Both the position numbers and the translations under genes were made by a program. DNA of 64,000 nt, taken from positions 1,736,001 through 1,800,000 of the forward strand of contig NAKE01000001.1 in NCBI GenBank assembly GCA_008680965.1, read 5' to 3'. Origin of the DNA: Collinsella aerofaciens (GTDB taxonomy: Bacteria > Actinomycetota > Coriobacteriia > Coriobacteriales > Coriobacteriaceae). Positions 16,969 through 26,456 of this stretch are shown in pieces. The notes under the pieces are model-generated. The model did not search any database and was not told the origin of the DNA. It saw only the letters and a program-made list of their open reading frames with translations. Within the stretch, counting starts at the first letter, position 1, and each line of letters begins with the position of its first letter.

Positions 16969-17805
16969 CTACTCACTCCCCTTTCCGTCGTTGGTGACGG
17001 GAATAAAGCCCGCCTCGCGAATCTGCTTGTCCATCTTCTCGGACGTCACATAGTCAATGTAGTTCTGCGCCTGCTGCGAAGGCGTACCCTTCACAAAGAA
17101 GTAAAGGTCACGCGAGATGGGATAGCCGCCACTTGCGACCGTCTTCTCGGATGCCTCGACATGGTTGACCGAAACGGCCTTAACTGAGGTCTTGGCGTTG
17201 AGGCTCTCGACAAAACCCAGCGAGATGTAGCCAATGGCGCCACGCGAGCGGGAAACGACATCGCGTACCTGGCCCGTACCCGAAAGAACGGCCGAGCGAC
17301 GATCGAACGGCGTGCCGTCCATCACGATGGTACGGAAGGCCTCGCGCGTACCGGACGCCTCGTCGCGGTTGATAACCTGAATCTTCAGGTCCTCTCCGCC
17401 GACTTCCTTCCAGTTGGTGATCTTGCCGGCGTATATATCGCGAAGCTGCTCGGTCGAGAGATTGTCGACCGGGTTGTCGTCGTTCACGATGACTGCGATG
17501 CCGTCGTGCGCGATTACGATCGGGGTCAGGCCAAGGTCCTGCTCATCAGCATTGAGGCCACGAGACGAACTGGCGATGTCGGCCGTGCCGTTGCTGACGG
17601 CCTCGATACCCGCAGAGGAGCCAAGGCCGGAGACGAGCACGTCGATGCCGGTCTCTTCCTTAAAGCCCTCGGCCGCGATCTCGGCAATGGGAAGGCACGT
17701 GGTCGAGCCAGCCACGGTGATAGAAGACGTGGAAGATCCCGAGGAGCAGGCACACAGCGTGAGTGTGAGCACTGCCGCGCTCAGGACCGATGTGATCTTT
17801 CTCAT
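16969..17805 (-). CDS. pstS: Phosphate-binding lipoprotein PstS
   Basis: 278 aa from ATG 17805; the longer open frame upstream is antisense-like reading through pgeF. The N-terminus is a lipoprotein signal with lipobox LCAC (Cys near residue 20), then a Ser/Thr linker and the PstS fold: ITVAGSTTCLPIAEIAAEGF (phosphate-binding Ser/Thr), IASSSRGLNADE, RDEASGTREAF and VSRSRGAIGYISLGF. It captures phosphate outside the membrane for PstCAB. Its ATG overlaps the pgeF stop (ATGA), so expression is tied to pgeF. Confidence 0.95.
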   Translation of the reverse strand: MRKITSVLSAAVLTLTLCACSSGSSTSSITVAGSTTCLPIAEIAAEGFKEETGIDVLVSGLGSSAGIEAVSNGTADIASSSRGLNADEQDLGLTPIVIAHDGIAVIVNDDNPVDNLSTEQLRDIYAGKITNWKEVGGEDLKIQVINRDEASGTREAFRTIVMDGTPFDRRSAVLSGTGQVRDVVSRSRGAIGYISLGFVESLNAKTSVKAVSVNHVEASEKTVASGGYPISRDLYFFVKGTPSQQAQNYIDYVTSEKMDKQIREAGFIPVTNDGKGSE

Positions 17806-18602
17806 AGCATCACGCCGATCGCAGCATGACGCCCGCAGGTGCCGCCCTCGTTGCGGTAGGAATAAAAGCGGTCGTTCTGACGAACGGTGGAAAGCTTGGT
17901 GTCCACAATGCTGCTCGCCTCGACGCCGGCGTCCATCAGCGCCTCGCGAATGGCGGCGGAAAGATCGAGCATACGAGAAGCAGAGGCATCGATGCACGCG
18001 AACTCGGCGGCAAAGCGATCCATAAGTTCTTGGGACACCTCGTACTCGTCGCCCAGGATATGGGGCCCAATGTAGGCAGAGATGTCGTCCGGCTTGCAGC
18101 CAGCCGCCTCGCAGAGCGCTTGGCACGCCTTGGCGGAAATGCGCGCAATCGTGCCCTTCCAGCCAGAGTGCACCACGGCAAAGCCGCCGGGAGCCACCAG
18201 CACCACGGGAACGCAATCGGCAAAGCAGAGCATCACGGGTACCTCACGGGCCATGCAGACGATGGCATCGCAGCCCTCGGCAATCTGCTCGCGAATATTC
18301 TCGAGATAATCGGCACCGTTCGAGGCCACCGTCACGACATGGTCACCGTGTACTTGATTGGGAACAAGCAGGTTGTGCTCGCACTCCGCGGCCCCTATGG
18401 CCTCGAGTGCGCGGCGACGATTTTCTTGAACGGCAAAGGGATCATCGCCAACATGCGAGCCCAGATTGAGTGAGGAGTACGCATCTTCGGAAACACCACC
18501 GGTGCGCTCGGTAAAGGCAAAACGAACATCGCGCGTCGCGCCCTCTACGAACGTAACTCCATCATGGTCGACACGCGAAACGCTGTCCGCACGTGCTGCC
18601 AT
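17802..18602 (-). CDS. pgeF: PgeF/YlmD family peptidoglycan editing factor (laccase-domain protein)
   Basis: 266 aa; ATG 18602 is fixed by GGAGG 7 bases upstream, although the frame stays open for another 220 codons. The family zinc/active-site residues are present in NQVHGD, FADCVPVVL and VVHSGWKGT, and the C-terminal GGTCGRHAA block also fits. PgeF removes L-Ser wrongly placed in muropeptides, and related proteins act on purine nucleosides. It is usually next to yggS-sepF; here it leads the pst operon and overlaps pstS by 4 bp. Confidence 0.93.
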   Translation of the reverse strand: MAARADSVSRVDHDGVTFVEGATRDVRFAFTERTGGVSEDAYSSLNLGSHVGDDPFAVQENRRRALEAIGAAECEHNLLVPNQVHGDHVVTVASNGADYLENIREQIAEGCDAIVCMAREVPVMLCFADCVPVVLVAPGGFAVVHSGWKGTIARISAKACQALCEAAGCKPDDISAYIGPHILGDEYEVSQELMDRFAAEFACIDASASRMLDLSAAIREALMDAGVEASSIVDTKLSTVRQNDRFYSYRNEGGTCGRHAAIGVML

Positions 18603-18762
18603 ACTAAAGCCTCCTAATAACACAAGTATCGCGGCGACGCCGCAGCAGTCCGTGCCACACGGCTGCCATACTTCATCAAAAGGATACCCGCAGCGGTAGG
18701 GGCTAAACGTAAGGGGAACGTAAGGAGATTGGAGGCTTTCGTTTACAAAGGCAAAACACAAC

Positions 18763-18791
18763 AAAAAGGGTGCGCCCAATCGGACGCACCC
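18763..18791 (-). terminator. Terminator after ftsZ
   Basis: On the minus strand GGGTGCGTCCGATTGGGCGC then ACCC and five Ts, 26 bp past the ftsZ stop. It separates ftsZ from the pgeF-pst transcription unit. Confidence 0.85.
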
Positions 18792-18816
18792 CATACAGGT
18801 CGCTGAGAAAAACGAA

Positions 18817-19971
18817 CTAGAAGCTGCCGCGCTTGAGGAAGTCAGGAAGCTCAAACTGGTCGTTGCCAAAGTTGGGGAGCTCGGTACCACCGACGTTGCG
18901 AGTCGGGGCAGCCTGAGCCGGGCTCGTGGCAGGAGCGGTGCGCTGCGGCTCGGTAGAAGCAGCGGCCTTGCTCTGGGACTGCTGTGCAGCGAAGAGCTCG
19001 TCCTGACGGTTGACGTTGGAGTCGGAGAAGCCCGTAGCGATGACGGTAATACGCACCTGATCGCCCAGGGACTCGTCGACAACGGTACCGAAGATGATGT
19101 TGGCCTCGGGGTCGACGGCGTTGGCGACAACGTCGGCAGCGTCGCTGATCTCCTGAATACCCAGGTCCTTGGAACCGGCAATGGAAAGCAGGACGCGCGT
19201 AGCGCCATCGATGGAGCTCTCGAGCAGCGGGCTGGAAATAGCCTGCTGGGCAGCGTCGACGGCACGGGTGTCCCCAGAAGCGGTACCGATACCCATCATG
19301 GCGGTACCGGCCTGCTTCATGATGGTCTTAACATCGGCGAAGTCCAGGTTGATGATACCGGGGACGGTGATGAGGTCGGTGATGCCCTGGGTGCCCTGGG
19401 AAAGGACGCCATCGGCGATTGCGAAGGCCTCAAGCATGGTGGTCTTCTTCTCGGCGATGTCGAGCAGCTTGTCGTTAGGGATAACGATCATGGTGTCGAC
19501 GCAGTCGGAAAGCGTCTTAATGCCTTCTTCGGCGCTCTTCTTGCGCTTGCGGCCCTCAAACGTAAAGGGCTTGGTCACGACGGCGACGGTCAGCGCGCCG
19601 ACCTCGTTCATCGCGATATCGGCAACGATGGGGGCAGCGCCGGTACCGGTGCCGCCGCCCTCGCCGCAGGTGATGAACACCATATCGGCGCCAGCGAGCG
19701 CCTCGGCGATGTCGTCGCGGGACTCATCGGCGGCCTTACGGCCGACCTCGGGGTTGGCGCCAGCGCCCAGGCCGCGGGTCAGGTCGGTGCCGATGTGCAC
19801 CTTGATATCGGCATCAGAGATCGCGAGTGCCTGAGCATCGGTGTTGATGGCAACAAACTCGACGCCGCGGATACCCTCTTCGATCATTCGATTGACCGCG
19901 TTGGTACCGCCGCCGCCGACGCCGACCACCTTAATGACGGCAAGGTAGTTGTTGATCTCTGTCTCGTGCAT
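18817..19971 (-). CDS. ftsZ: Cell division GTPase FtsZ
   Basis: 384 aa from ATG 19971, with GGAGG 6 bases upstream (an upstream in-frame start lacks a site). The tubulin signature GGGTGTG lies at residues 105-111, with the Gly-rich VGVGGGGTNAVNRM near 16-29 and the T7 loop NLDFADV. A 60-residue Gln/Ala/Pro linker leads to the conserved C-terminal peptide ELPDFLKRGSF, the docking site for SepF and other partners. FtsZ forms the division ring. It lies 198 bp after ftsQ, with its own ribosome site and a strong terminator. Confidence 0.98.
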   Translation of the reverse strand: MHETEINNYLAVIKVVGVGGGGTNAVNRMIEEGIRGVEFVAINTDAQALAISDADIKVHIGTDLTRGLGAGANPEVGRKAADESRDDIAEALAGADMVFITCGEGGGTGTGAAPIVADIAMNEVGALTVAVVTKPFTFEGRKRKKSAEEGIKTLSDCVDTMIVIPNDKLLDIAEKKTTMLEAFAIADGVLSQGTQGITDLITVPGIINLDFADVKTIMKQAGTAMMGIGTASGDTRAVDAAQQAISSPLLESSIDGATRVLLSIAGSKDLGIQEISDAADVVANAVDPEANIIFGTVVDESLGDQVRITVIATGFSDSNVNRQDELFAAQQSQSKAAASTEPQRTAPATSPAQAAPTRNVGGTELPNFGNDQFELPDFLKRGSF

Positions 19972-20169
19972 GTCGGTCCTCCGAACAAAGGTTATTGCCA
20001 TAGCATGGGTTGACCCCTGCGCACATTAACCTTCAAGTTGAAAGTAAATGCAAAGGTAAACCGTATTATGTTTGCACATTATGAACGTATCAGTCAAATA
20101 ATTGACGGTGAAAACCAAACAAACCAGATAAACGGCGCGGTATGCCCCATCAACAAAGGCCAGAAGACG

Positions 20170-21438
20170 CTACGAGGTCGGTGCGTTCCTAAACGTATAG
20201 TTGCCAGGAGATCGAACGTTGATATACGTCACGCCCTCCACCTGCGAAAGCAGCTTGGTAACGATACGCTCCTTTTTGGCAATGTCATCCGAATCTCCGA
20301 GCGACACCTCGATACCGTTATCGAGATTCGCCGAGATGGCCTCGACCGAGGGCGTGGAAATATCCTTGACCTGGCCCAGGAACTCGCTCGAGAATCCGCG
20401 GACGTAATCCAGGCCGGCCTTGACCGCCTTGGAATTTACCGCTTGCCCCGAAACCGGCGCGACATCGGCCGAGACATCGGTCAGCAGCACGGCTCCGTAA
20501 TGTTTGGCGAGCGCCAGGGCGGCATCGATGCCGTTTAGGGTGTTGGCACCCTCCCCCGTTGTGATGACATTGCCCTGGTCGTCAACATCGACCGAGGTAG
20601 ACAGCGGTGCAATCCATGTGTCATCGTCCCCGATCGCCCATGCAAGATCGTCGGAGCTAATGTAGGCAATTGCGATAACCTTGCGTTCCGTCGGCGTGAT
20701 GATGAGCGTATGGGGAAATTGACGCTGAACATCCACGCCCGAAACCCACGGATTTTGCTTGAGGCCCTCGGTGATCTGGTCGGGATTCACATTGAACAGC
20801 GACGTGTCCTCGGGCAGATCGATCAGCTGGATGGCATCGTGCTTGGTCACATGCTCGCTGCCCTGGATCTGAATATCGGTAGCGGCGAACAGGCCAGAGT
20901 TAATGACGACGACGGCAACGACTGCAAGCACTGCCAGAGCGGCAAGGATGCCGCCCACGATTTTGCCCTTGCCCTTAACGGCAGAAGCGGCACCCGCCGC
21001 ATGATTTGCCAAGGCGCCGATCGATGACAGCGGATTAGAGCCCTTTTTGCCCGATTGCGGTTTTGCGGAGGCCGACACCGACGTCAGCATACGTGGCTTA
21101 GATGCACCCAGCGCGCGACCGGGACGCGTCACCTTTGCCCCCAACGAGGGCTTGGGCGACGCTATGGGGCGAGAAGGTATGGCGCCCATCGCCGGTTTGG
21201 GCGTCACCGAGGGACGTGCCACCGGACGAGCAACATTTTTGGCCGCGGGGCGTCCGCCAAGCTGCGAACCGGCAGTCAAACGCTTGGCAGGCCGCACGGA
21301 CCCAGCAGGCTTAGAAGGCATAACGGACTTACGTTGAGGCTGAGACGGTGCGCCGGAACGCCCTCCGGCGCGGCGGAAGGTTGGTTTCGATGCTCTAGAA
21401 GCCGAGGAATTTAACTTCCGGTCTGAGCTCGATGCCAT
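20170..21438 (-). CDS. ftsQ: Divisome protein FtsQ/DivIB with long basic N-terminal tail
   Basis: 422 aa. Residues 1-158 are a disordered, Lys/Arg/Pro/Ser/Ala-rich cytoplasmic tail, much longer than in E. coli FtsQ. The single membrane segment is at about 160-180, followed by the POTRA domain (IQIQGSEHVTKHDAIQLIDL..., about 188-255) and the FtsQ beta domain to the end. It links the divisome to FtsL/FtsB and FtsI/FtsW. The start lies 44 bp inside the end of murB, in another frame, indicating coupling. Confidence 0.93.
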   Translation of the reverse strand: MASSSDRKLNSSASRASKPTFRRAGGRSGAPSQPQRKSVMPSKPAGSVRPAKRLTAGSQLGGRPAAKNVARPVARPSVTPKPAMGAIPSRPIASPKPSLGAKVTRPGRALGASKPRMLTSVSASAKPQSGKKGSNPLSSIGALANHAAGAASAVKGKGKIVGGILAALAVLAVVAVVVINSGLFAATDIQIQGSEHVTKHDAIQLIDLPEDTSLFNVNPDQITEGLKQNPWVSGVDVQRQFPHTLIITPTERKVIAIAYISSDDLAWAIGDDDTWIAPLSTSVDVDDQGNVITTGEGANTLNGIDAALALAKHYGAVLLTDVSADVAPVSGQAVNSKAVKAGLDYVRGFSSEFLGQVKDISTPSVEAISANLDNGIEVSLGDSDDIAKKERIVTKLLSQVEGVTYINVRSPGNYTFRNAPTS

Positions 21439-22306
21439 ACGCCTCCCTCACCTTTCCGTGCACATGTCTGATAACCGCGGCCACGTCATCGGCCGAGGCG
21501 GTTCCGTTATTAACGATAAAATTAGCGTGTACGGGCGAAACTTCCGCGCCGCCAACCGAAAAACCCTTTAATCCACAATCCTCGATAAGCTTGCCCACGC
21601 TCGCATCGGGCGGGTTGCGAAATACCGACCCGCAGGATGCACAGCCCATGGGCTGTGTGCGCTTACGCCGCGTCAGGTACCGCTCCATACGTTCACGGAT
21701 ATCGGCCTTGGGCGCAGGTTTGAGCTTGAGCACGCACTCCAGAATGATCTCGTTACGCGGCAGGCTGCATTCACGGTAGCCCCAAGCGATCTCCGAGCCC
21801 GCGTAATGCTTGATGCCGGAGCTCGGGTCAAACGTAACGACATCTTCGACCAGCGAGCCAATCCACTCGGTTCGCGTGCCGGCATTCATGGACACGGCGC
21901 CGCCAACGGAGCCGGGAATACCGACCGCAAACTCAAGGCCCGAAAGGCTGCGCGACAGCGCGTCGTTGACTAGGCGAGCGAATATCACGCCCGCACCGAC
22001 CGTCAGCGTACAACCGTCTTCGGCGACAACCGTACGCTGGAACTCACGCCCCAACGAAATGACGGCGCCGCGATAGCCTGCATCGGCAACAAGCAGATTA
22101 GATCCCTTGCCGATAATGACCCACGGCACCTGCTCACGATCGAGCACCGCCACGGCGCGACGCAAGGCATGATAGCTGTGACACGTCACAAAGAGGTCCG
22201 CCTTGCCGCCGATACGATAGCTCGTATGGCGCGCGAGGCGTTCATCCTCAATTACGTCCGTATCGATCATGCCCGAAAGCGCCATGACGGCGTTAAACAG
22301 ACCCAT
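21395..22306 (-). CDS. murB: UDP-N-acetylenolpyruvoylglucosamine reductase
   Basis: 303 aa. FAD-binding type: TSYRIGGKADLFV (about 28-40), GKGSNLLVAD, and the substrate/catalytic blocks GIPGSVGGAVSMNAG and SCGSVFRNP, the last with the proton-donor Ser. It reduces UDP-GlcNAc-enolpyruvate to UDP-MurNAc using NADPH, in the cytoplasm. The gene follows murC by 5 bp and overlaps ftsQ. Confidence 0.97.
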   Translation of the reverse strand: MGLFNAVMALSGMIDTDVIEDERLARHTSYRIGGKADLFVTCHSYHALRRAVAVLDREQVPWVIIGKGSNLLVADAGYRGAVISLGREFQRTVVAEDGCTLTVGAGVIFARLVNDALSRSLSGLEFAVGIPGSVGGAVSMNAGTRTEWIGSLVEDVVTFDPSSGIKHYAGSEIAWGYRECSLPRNEIILECVLKLKPAPKADIRERMERYLTRRKRTQPMGCASCGSVFRNPPDASVGKLIEDCGLKGFSVGGAEVSPVHANFIVNNGTASADDVAAVIRHVHGKVREAYGIELRPEVKFLGF

Positions 22307-22311
22307 GGGGT

Positions 22312-23730
22312 TTAAGCGTCTTTCTTGGCAGTCAGATACTCGATGAACTCGGGGCCGACCGTCGTGACGTCGCCGGCGCCCATGGTAAGCAGCAAATCGC
22401 CCTCGCCAACCATCTTCTCGAGCTCCTCATTGAGCTCAAGACGGCTCGAGCAGTACACGACCTCCTTGCCGGGATGCTTGGCGCGCACGGTATCGGCAAG
22501 CATCTTGGACGTGACACCCGGGATGGGCATCTCGCCGGCAGAGAACACGTCAATCAACAGCAGCTTGTCAGCATTGGCGAATGCGTCGGCAAAGTCATCG
22601 CACAGAGCCTGCAGGCGCGAATAGCGGTGCGGCTGGAACACGACGTCGACATGTTTGAAGCCCAGCGAAGAGGCAGCAGCGAGCGTCGCCTTGATCTCGG
22701 TGGGATGATGGCCGTAATCGTCAACCACCGTGATGCCGTCGATATCGCCCACGTGGGTAAAGCGACGGCGGACGCCTTCAAAACTCGAAAGTGCCTTAGC
22801 GGCGGCGTCGATATCGAGGCCTAGGACATGGGCGACGGTCAAGACGGCCGTGGCGTTGAGCATGTTGTGACGACCGGGGTTGCTCTTAATCTCGACAGCG
22901 TGCTGGGTGCCGTCCTCAAAGCGAACGATAAAGTCGCTCTGGATGCCCTTGACATCCGGATGCACGCAGACGATGTCGTTGGTCTCGGCAAAGCCATAGG
23001 AAAGCACATGACGGCCCGTCGACTTGGCAAGCTCGACCAGATGCGGGTCCTCGCCACAGACGATGACCGTGCCGTCCTCGCCCACCAAACTCATAAACTT
23101 GGCGAAGGTGGCCTCGATCTCCTCGATACCCGAGTAATGATCGAGATGGTCGGCCTCGACGTTGGTCACGATGACCACATTGGGGTTAAGGAACAGGAAG
23201 GAGCTGTCGGACTCATCCGCCTCGGCGACAAAATAGTCGCCCGAGCCGTTCTTGCCGTTGGTATCGTAGCCCTCGACAATGCCACCGATCAGGAAGCTGG
23301 GGTCCAGGCCCATGCGGTCGAGCATGGTGGCACACATCGAAGAGGTCGTGGTCTTGCCGTGAGTACCGGCGACGGCGACGGTGGTGTAGCCGTGGCCCAG
23401 AGCCGAGAGCATCTTGGCGCGAGGCCACACGGGAATACCCAGCTCGCGCGCACGGACGAGCTCGGGGTTGGACTCGGGAATAGCGGTAGAGACCACGACG
23501 ACGTCGGGCTTGACCTCGTCGATGGTGGCGGCCTCATGGCCCACATGCACCTTCACGCCGGCGCGGGTAAGCTGGCGAATATAGCGCGACGTCTTAAGGT
23601 CGGAGCCGGTAACGACATAGCCGCGTTCGTGAAGGACGAGGGCGATGCCGCTCATGCCGGCGCCACCGATACCGATAAAATGGGCGCTCTTGAAATCGGG
23701 CGCGGAGGTTGCAGTCTGGGAATCAGCCAT
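22312..23730 (-). CDS. murC: UDP-N-acetylmuramate-L-alanine ligase
   Basis: 472 aa from ATG 23730, 11 bases after AAGGAG. The UDP-binding start is FIGIGGAGMSGIALVL, the ATP loop GTHGKTTTSSM, and the central block VEADHLDHY. The C-terminal Mur ligase domain has DDYGHHPTEI. It adds L-Ala to UDP-MurNAc, the first step of stem-peptide assembly. It is followed at once by murB. Confidence 0.97.
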   Translation of the reverse strand: MADSQTATSAPDFKSAHFIGIGGAGMSGIALVLHERGYVVTGSDLKTSRYIRQLTRAGVKVHVGHEAATIDEVKPDVVVVSTAIPESNPELVRARELGIPVWPRAKMLSALGHGYTTVAVAGTHGKTTTSSMCATMLDRMGLDPSFLIGGIVEGYDTNGKNGSGDYFVAEADESDSSFLFLNPNVVIVTNVEADHLDHYSGIEEIEATFAKFMSLVGEDGTVIVCGEDPHLVELAKSTGRHVLSYGFAETNDIVCVHPDVKGIQSDFIVRFEDGTQHAVEIKSNPGRHNMLNATAVLTVAHVLGLDIDAAAKALSSFEGVRRRFTHVGDIDGITVVDDYGHHPTEIKATLAAASSLGFKHVDVVFQPHRYSRLQALCDDFADAFANADKLLLIDVFSAGEMPIPGVTSKMLADTVRAKHPGKEVVYCSSRLELNEELEKMVGEGDLLLTMGAGDVTTVGPEFIEYLTAKKDA

Positions 23731-23827
23731 GTGCTCGTGTACTCCTTGCGTAAACACTGCCTGTAACCCGTCTACTGTACCGCACCTACCGCATCCGCGC
23801 GAGGGCGACCCGCGATATCCCGTCTAA

Positions 23828-24943
23828 CTAACGCAATCCTTCTACCGCGTCTGCCAAAAGGATGGCAGCGCGGTCCTGGGCCAAACCGCGAGCCGCCTGA
23901 CGCATGGCATCGCGCGCCTGCGCATCATCGATAAGATGCAGCAGCTCATCGGCAAACGCCTGGGTATCGATATCGGCATCGGCGCAGAGCACGCCAGCAC
24001 CGGCATCGACCAGATAGCGGGCATTGGTGGTCTGATGATCGGCCGTCGCATGCGGATACGGCACCAGTACCGAAGGTGTGGCAAGGGCCGCGATCTCGGC
24101 AACGCTCGAAGCGCCCGAGCGCGAGAGGACCAAATCGGCCGCGGCCAGCATATCGCCCATATTGTCGATGTAGGGCTGGACGCGATACCGCTTCGCCTCC
24201 TCGGGCATCAGGGCAAGAGCACGCTCGGTGTCCTCGAAGCCATCGGCGCCCGTCGAATGCAAAACATAGAGATTATCGCGCGAGAGCAACTCGTTTTTAA
24301 GCGAAGCCACGCGCTCATTAAGATGTTGAGCACCAAGTGAGCCGCCAAAAACCAGCAGGAGTGTGGCGTCCTCAGGCACGTCGAGAGCCCTGCGACCGCG
24401 AACCCGATCCCCCTCGATCACAGAACGGCGCACGGGGTTGCCGGTCATGAGCACATGGTCAGGATCGCCCTCGCGCTCAAACACGGAACGTGCTGCCGGC
24501 ACCGAGATGCAAACGCGGGCGGCATGCGAACTCATCATCTTGTTAGCAAGGCCCGGAACGGAGTTCTGTTCATGCAGCAGATACGGAATGCCCGAGTCTT
24601 TGCACCAGCCCAGAAGCGGGACCTCGACATAGGCGCCAAAACCTATAGCGACATCGGGCTTGCAGGCTTTAGAAAAATGGCTGCCGAGCGCGCGCTTCGC
24701 CTTATAGACACGCCACAGCGAGCTCAATGCCGTCCAAGGGCGAGAGCGGTCGAAGCCCGTAACCGTAATCGGCACAAAATCGAACCCTGCCTCGGGAACC
24801 AGACGACCCTCGAGCTTATGCGACTGACCCACAAACACAACGTGGTGGCCACGGTCACGTAGCTCCTCGGCCAAGGCAAGTGCGGGGTTGATATGTCCCG
24901 CCGTGCCGCCGGCTGCGATAGCAACGGTCATCTTATCGGTCAT
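23828..24943 (-). CDS. murG: UDP-GlcNAc:lipid I N-acetylglucosaminyltransferase
   Basis: 371 aa, ATG 24943 after AAGGGACTACC. GT28 fold: the N-terminal glycine loop reads AAGGTAGHINPALALA (commonly GGTGGH), and the C-terminal donor-binding region has SRSGASSVAEIAALATPSVLVPYP. It adds GlcNAc to lipid I at the inner face of the membrane, giving lipid II. Its start overlaps the ftsW end by 11 bp. Confidence 0.97.
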   Translation of the reverse strand: MTDKMTVAIAAGGTAGHINPALALAEELRDRGHHVVFVGQSHKLEGRLVPEAGFDFVPITVTGFDRSRPWTALSSLWRVYKAKRALGSHFSKACKPDVAIGFGAYVEVPLLGWCKDSGIPYLLHEQNSVPGLANKMMSSHAARVCISVPAARSVFEREGDPDHVLMTGNPVRRSVIEGDRVRGRRALDVPEDATLLLVFGGSLGAQHLNERVASLKNELLSRDNLYVLHSTGADGFEDTERALALMPEEAKRYRVQPYIDNMGDMLAAADLVLSRSGASSVAEIAALATPSVLVPYPHATADHQTTNARYLVDAGAGVLCADADIDTQAFADELLHLIDDAQARDAMRQAARGLAQDRAAILLADAVEGLR

Positions 24944-26447
24944 GGTAGTCCCTTCGTACGCGCGGCCCCTGGTCGTCGGTGCGCAAGCGCGCCGACGGGT
25001 CCGAATTCAAGTCGATCCGATTATATCCGCCACCCGTATTGCGCGGCGTCGGTCGTTGCGGGCGACTCTGCGGCACCGAGCGCGGACGAGCATCCGACTC
25101 CGAAGCAAAACCGTTCAAGACGGTAAAACCGCCACGCGACGAGCGCTCCCCACGCGTATGGGGCACCCCGGCGGTGCTCTCGTCCATAACGGCAAAGCTA
25201 TCGCGACGACGATCGTATTCATCGCGTCGAGCGCTCTCGTGCGAGACGCGTAAAATAAGCCCGGCGAGCATGAGCGACACGATAATCGACGAGCCGCCAT
25301 AGCTGATAAACGGCAGCGGCTTACCCGTCATAGGAAACACGTTGAGAATACCCAGCGCGTTGATCAAAAACTGCACCGCGAGGATAACCGCAGAGCCCGA
25401 AGCCATGAGCGCCCCGCGACGATCGGCGGCCTGCTCGGCAATTCGAAACGCCGAGTAGATCAGCATCGCAAACACCAAGAAAAACAGCAGCGTCCCCAAA
25501 AAGCCAACCTCCTCGCCAATGATGGCCAGGATGTAGTCGTTGTGTGCCTCGGGCAAATACGAGTACTTCATGGTTGAGTTGCCGATACCGCGGCCGAACA
25601 GTCCGCCCGAAGCAAACGCCATAATGGCGAGCGTTGCCTGATACCCGTCTCCATATTCATCTGCCCAAGGGTTCAAGAGAACCTGAATGCGCACCATACG
25701 GTACGGCTCGACGACAAGAGCGATCACGATGATGACGGCGCCAGCAAGAATCGCACCGATAATGAATTTTGGGTCAAGGCCGGCAAAGAGCGCCATGCAC
25801 ATGATCGTCAACAGAATAATCAGGATGGTGCCAAAGTCGGGCTGAATAAAAATCAAGACGAGCGATATGCCCAAATATAAGCCCATGCCCTTAAGGAACT
25901 CATTGATGTTACCGCCGGGCGAAAACACGCGATCGAGCATGATGGCAGAATAGGCAATGGCAAACGGCTTGAGAAACTCCGATGGCTGAAACTGAATGCC
26001 GGCAATGCTCAGCCAACGCGTAGCGCCACGGCTGCCGCTACCAAAGAGGAACACCGCAAGCAGCAAGATCATCATAGCGATAAGGGCAAGTTTAAGCGCC
26101 CCTTCGCCAAACCAGCTATCGGGTGCAACGCGCGCGATGAACTCGAGGGCAGCAACGCCGACGACAGTGAACATAAACTGCCGGAACAAAAAGTAGGTCG
26201 CGGAGTCGTTCTCGTGAAGCGCCTCGACTGAAGAAGCCGAGTACACCATAAGCAGGCCAAAACAGACCAGCGAGAACAGGCAGGTCAAAAAGACCAGGCG
26301 GGGTCGCATGATACGTGCGGGGACGCCGGCGATATAACGTTCGCCGATGCCCTGCGTGCGACGACCGGCGCGCGGCGTGCTGCGCTGCGAGGAAGCACGG
26401 TCCGAGTCGGGCCTCCTCATATTCTGTCGGGGGCTCTCCTCTCTCAC
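24933..26447 (-). CDS. ftsW: SEDS-family septal peptidoglycan polymerase FtsW
   Basis: About 504 aa from GTG 26447, which lies 6 bases after AGGGG at the murD stop; TTG 26453 and ATG 26420 are alternatives. A basic N-terminal tail (about 45 residues) leads to ten membrane segments with SEDS motifs such as GSGSRGATRWLSIAGIQFQP and FISYGGSS, plus EAHNDYILAIIGEEVGFLG. The C-terminal 80 residues form a disordered Arg/Pro/Gly-rich tail. FtsW polymerises lipid II with FtsI at the septum. Overlaps murG. Confidence 0.95.
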   Translation of the reverse strand: MREESPRQNMRRPDSDRASSQRSTPRAGRRTQGIGERYIAGVPARIMRPRLVFLTCLFSLVCFGLLMVYSASSVEALHENDSATYFLFRQFMFTVVGVAALEFIARVAPDSWFGEGALKLALIAMMILLLAVFLFGSGSRGATRWLSIAGIQFQPSEFLKPFAIAYSAIMLDRVFSPGGNINEFLKGMGLYLGISLVLIFIQPDFGTILIILLTIMCMALFAGLDPKFIIGAILAGAVIIVIALVVEPYRMVRIQVLLNPWADEYGDGYQATLAIMAFASGGLFGRGIGNSTMKYSYLPEAHNDYILAIIGEEVGFLGTLLFFLVFAMLIYSAFRIAEQAADRRGALMASGSAVILAVQFLINALGILNVFPMTGKPLPFISYGGSSIIVSLMLAGLILRVSHESARRDEYDRRRDSFAVMDESTAGVPHTRGERSSRGGFTVLNGFASESDARPRSVPQSRPQRPTPRNTGGGYNRIDLNSDPSARLRTDDQGPRVRRDYHDR

Positions 26448-26456
26448 CGGCAACCC

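Noticed and set aside
15255..16997. 580-codon plus-strand ORF opposite pstA-pstC
   Set aside because: A composition by-product: His/Gly/Asp/Arg-rich, spanning two well-supported permease genes and their junction, with no ribosome site.
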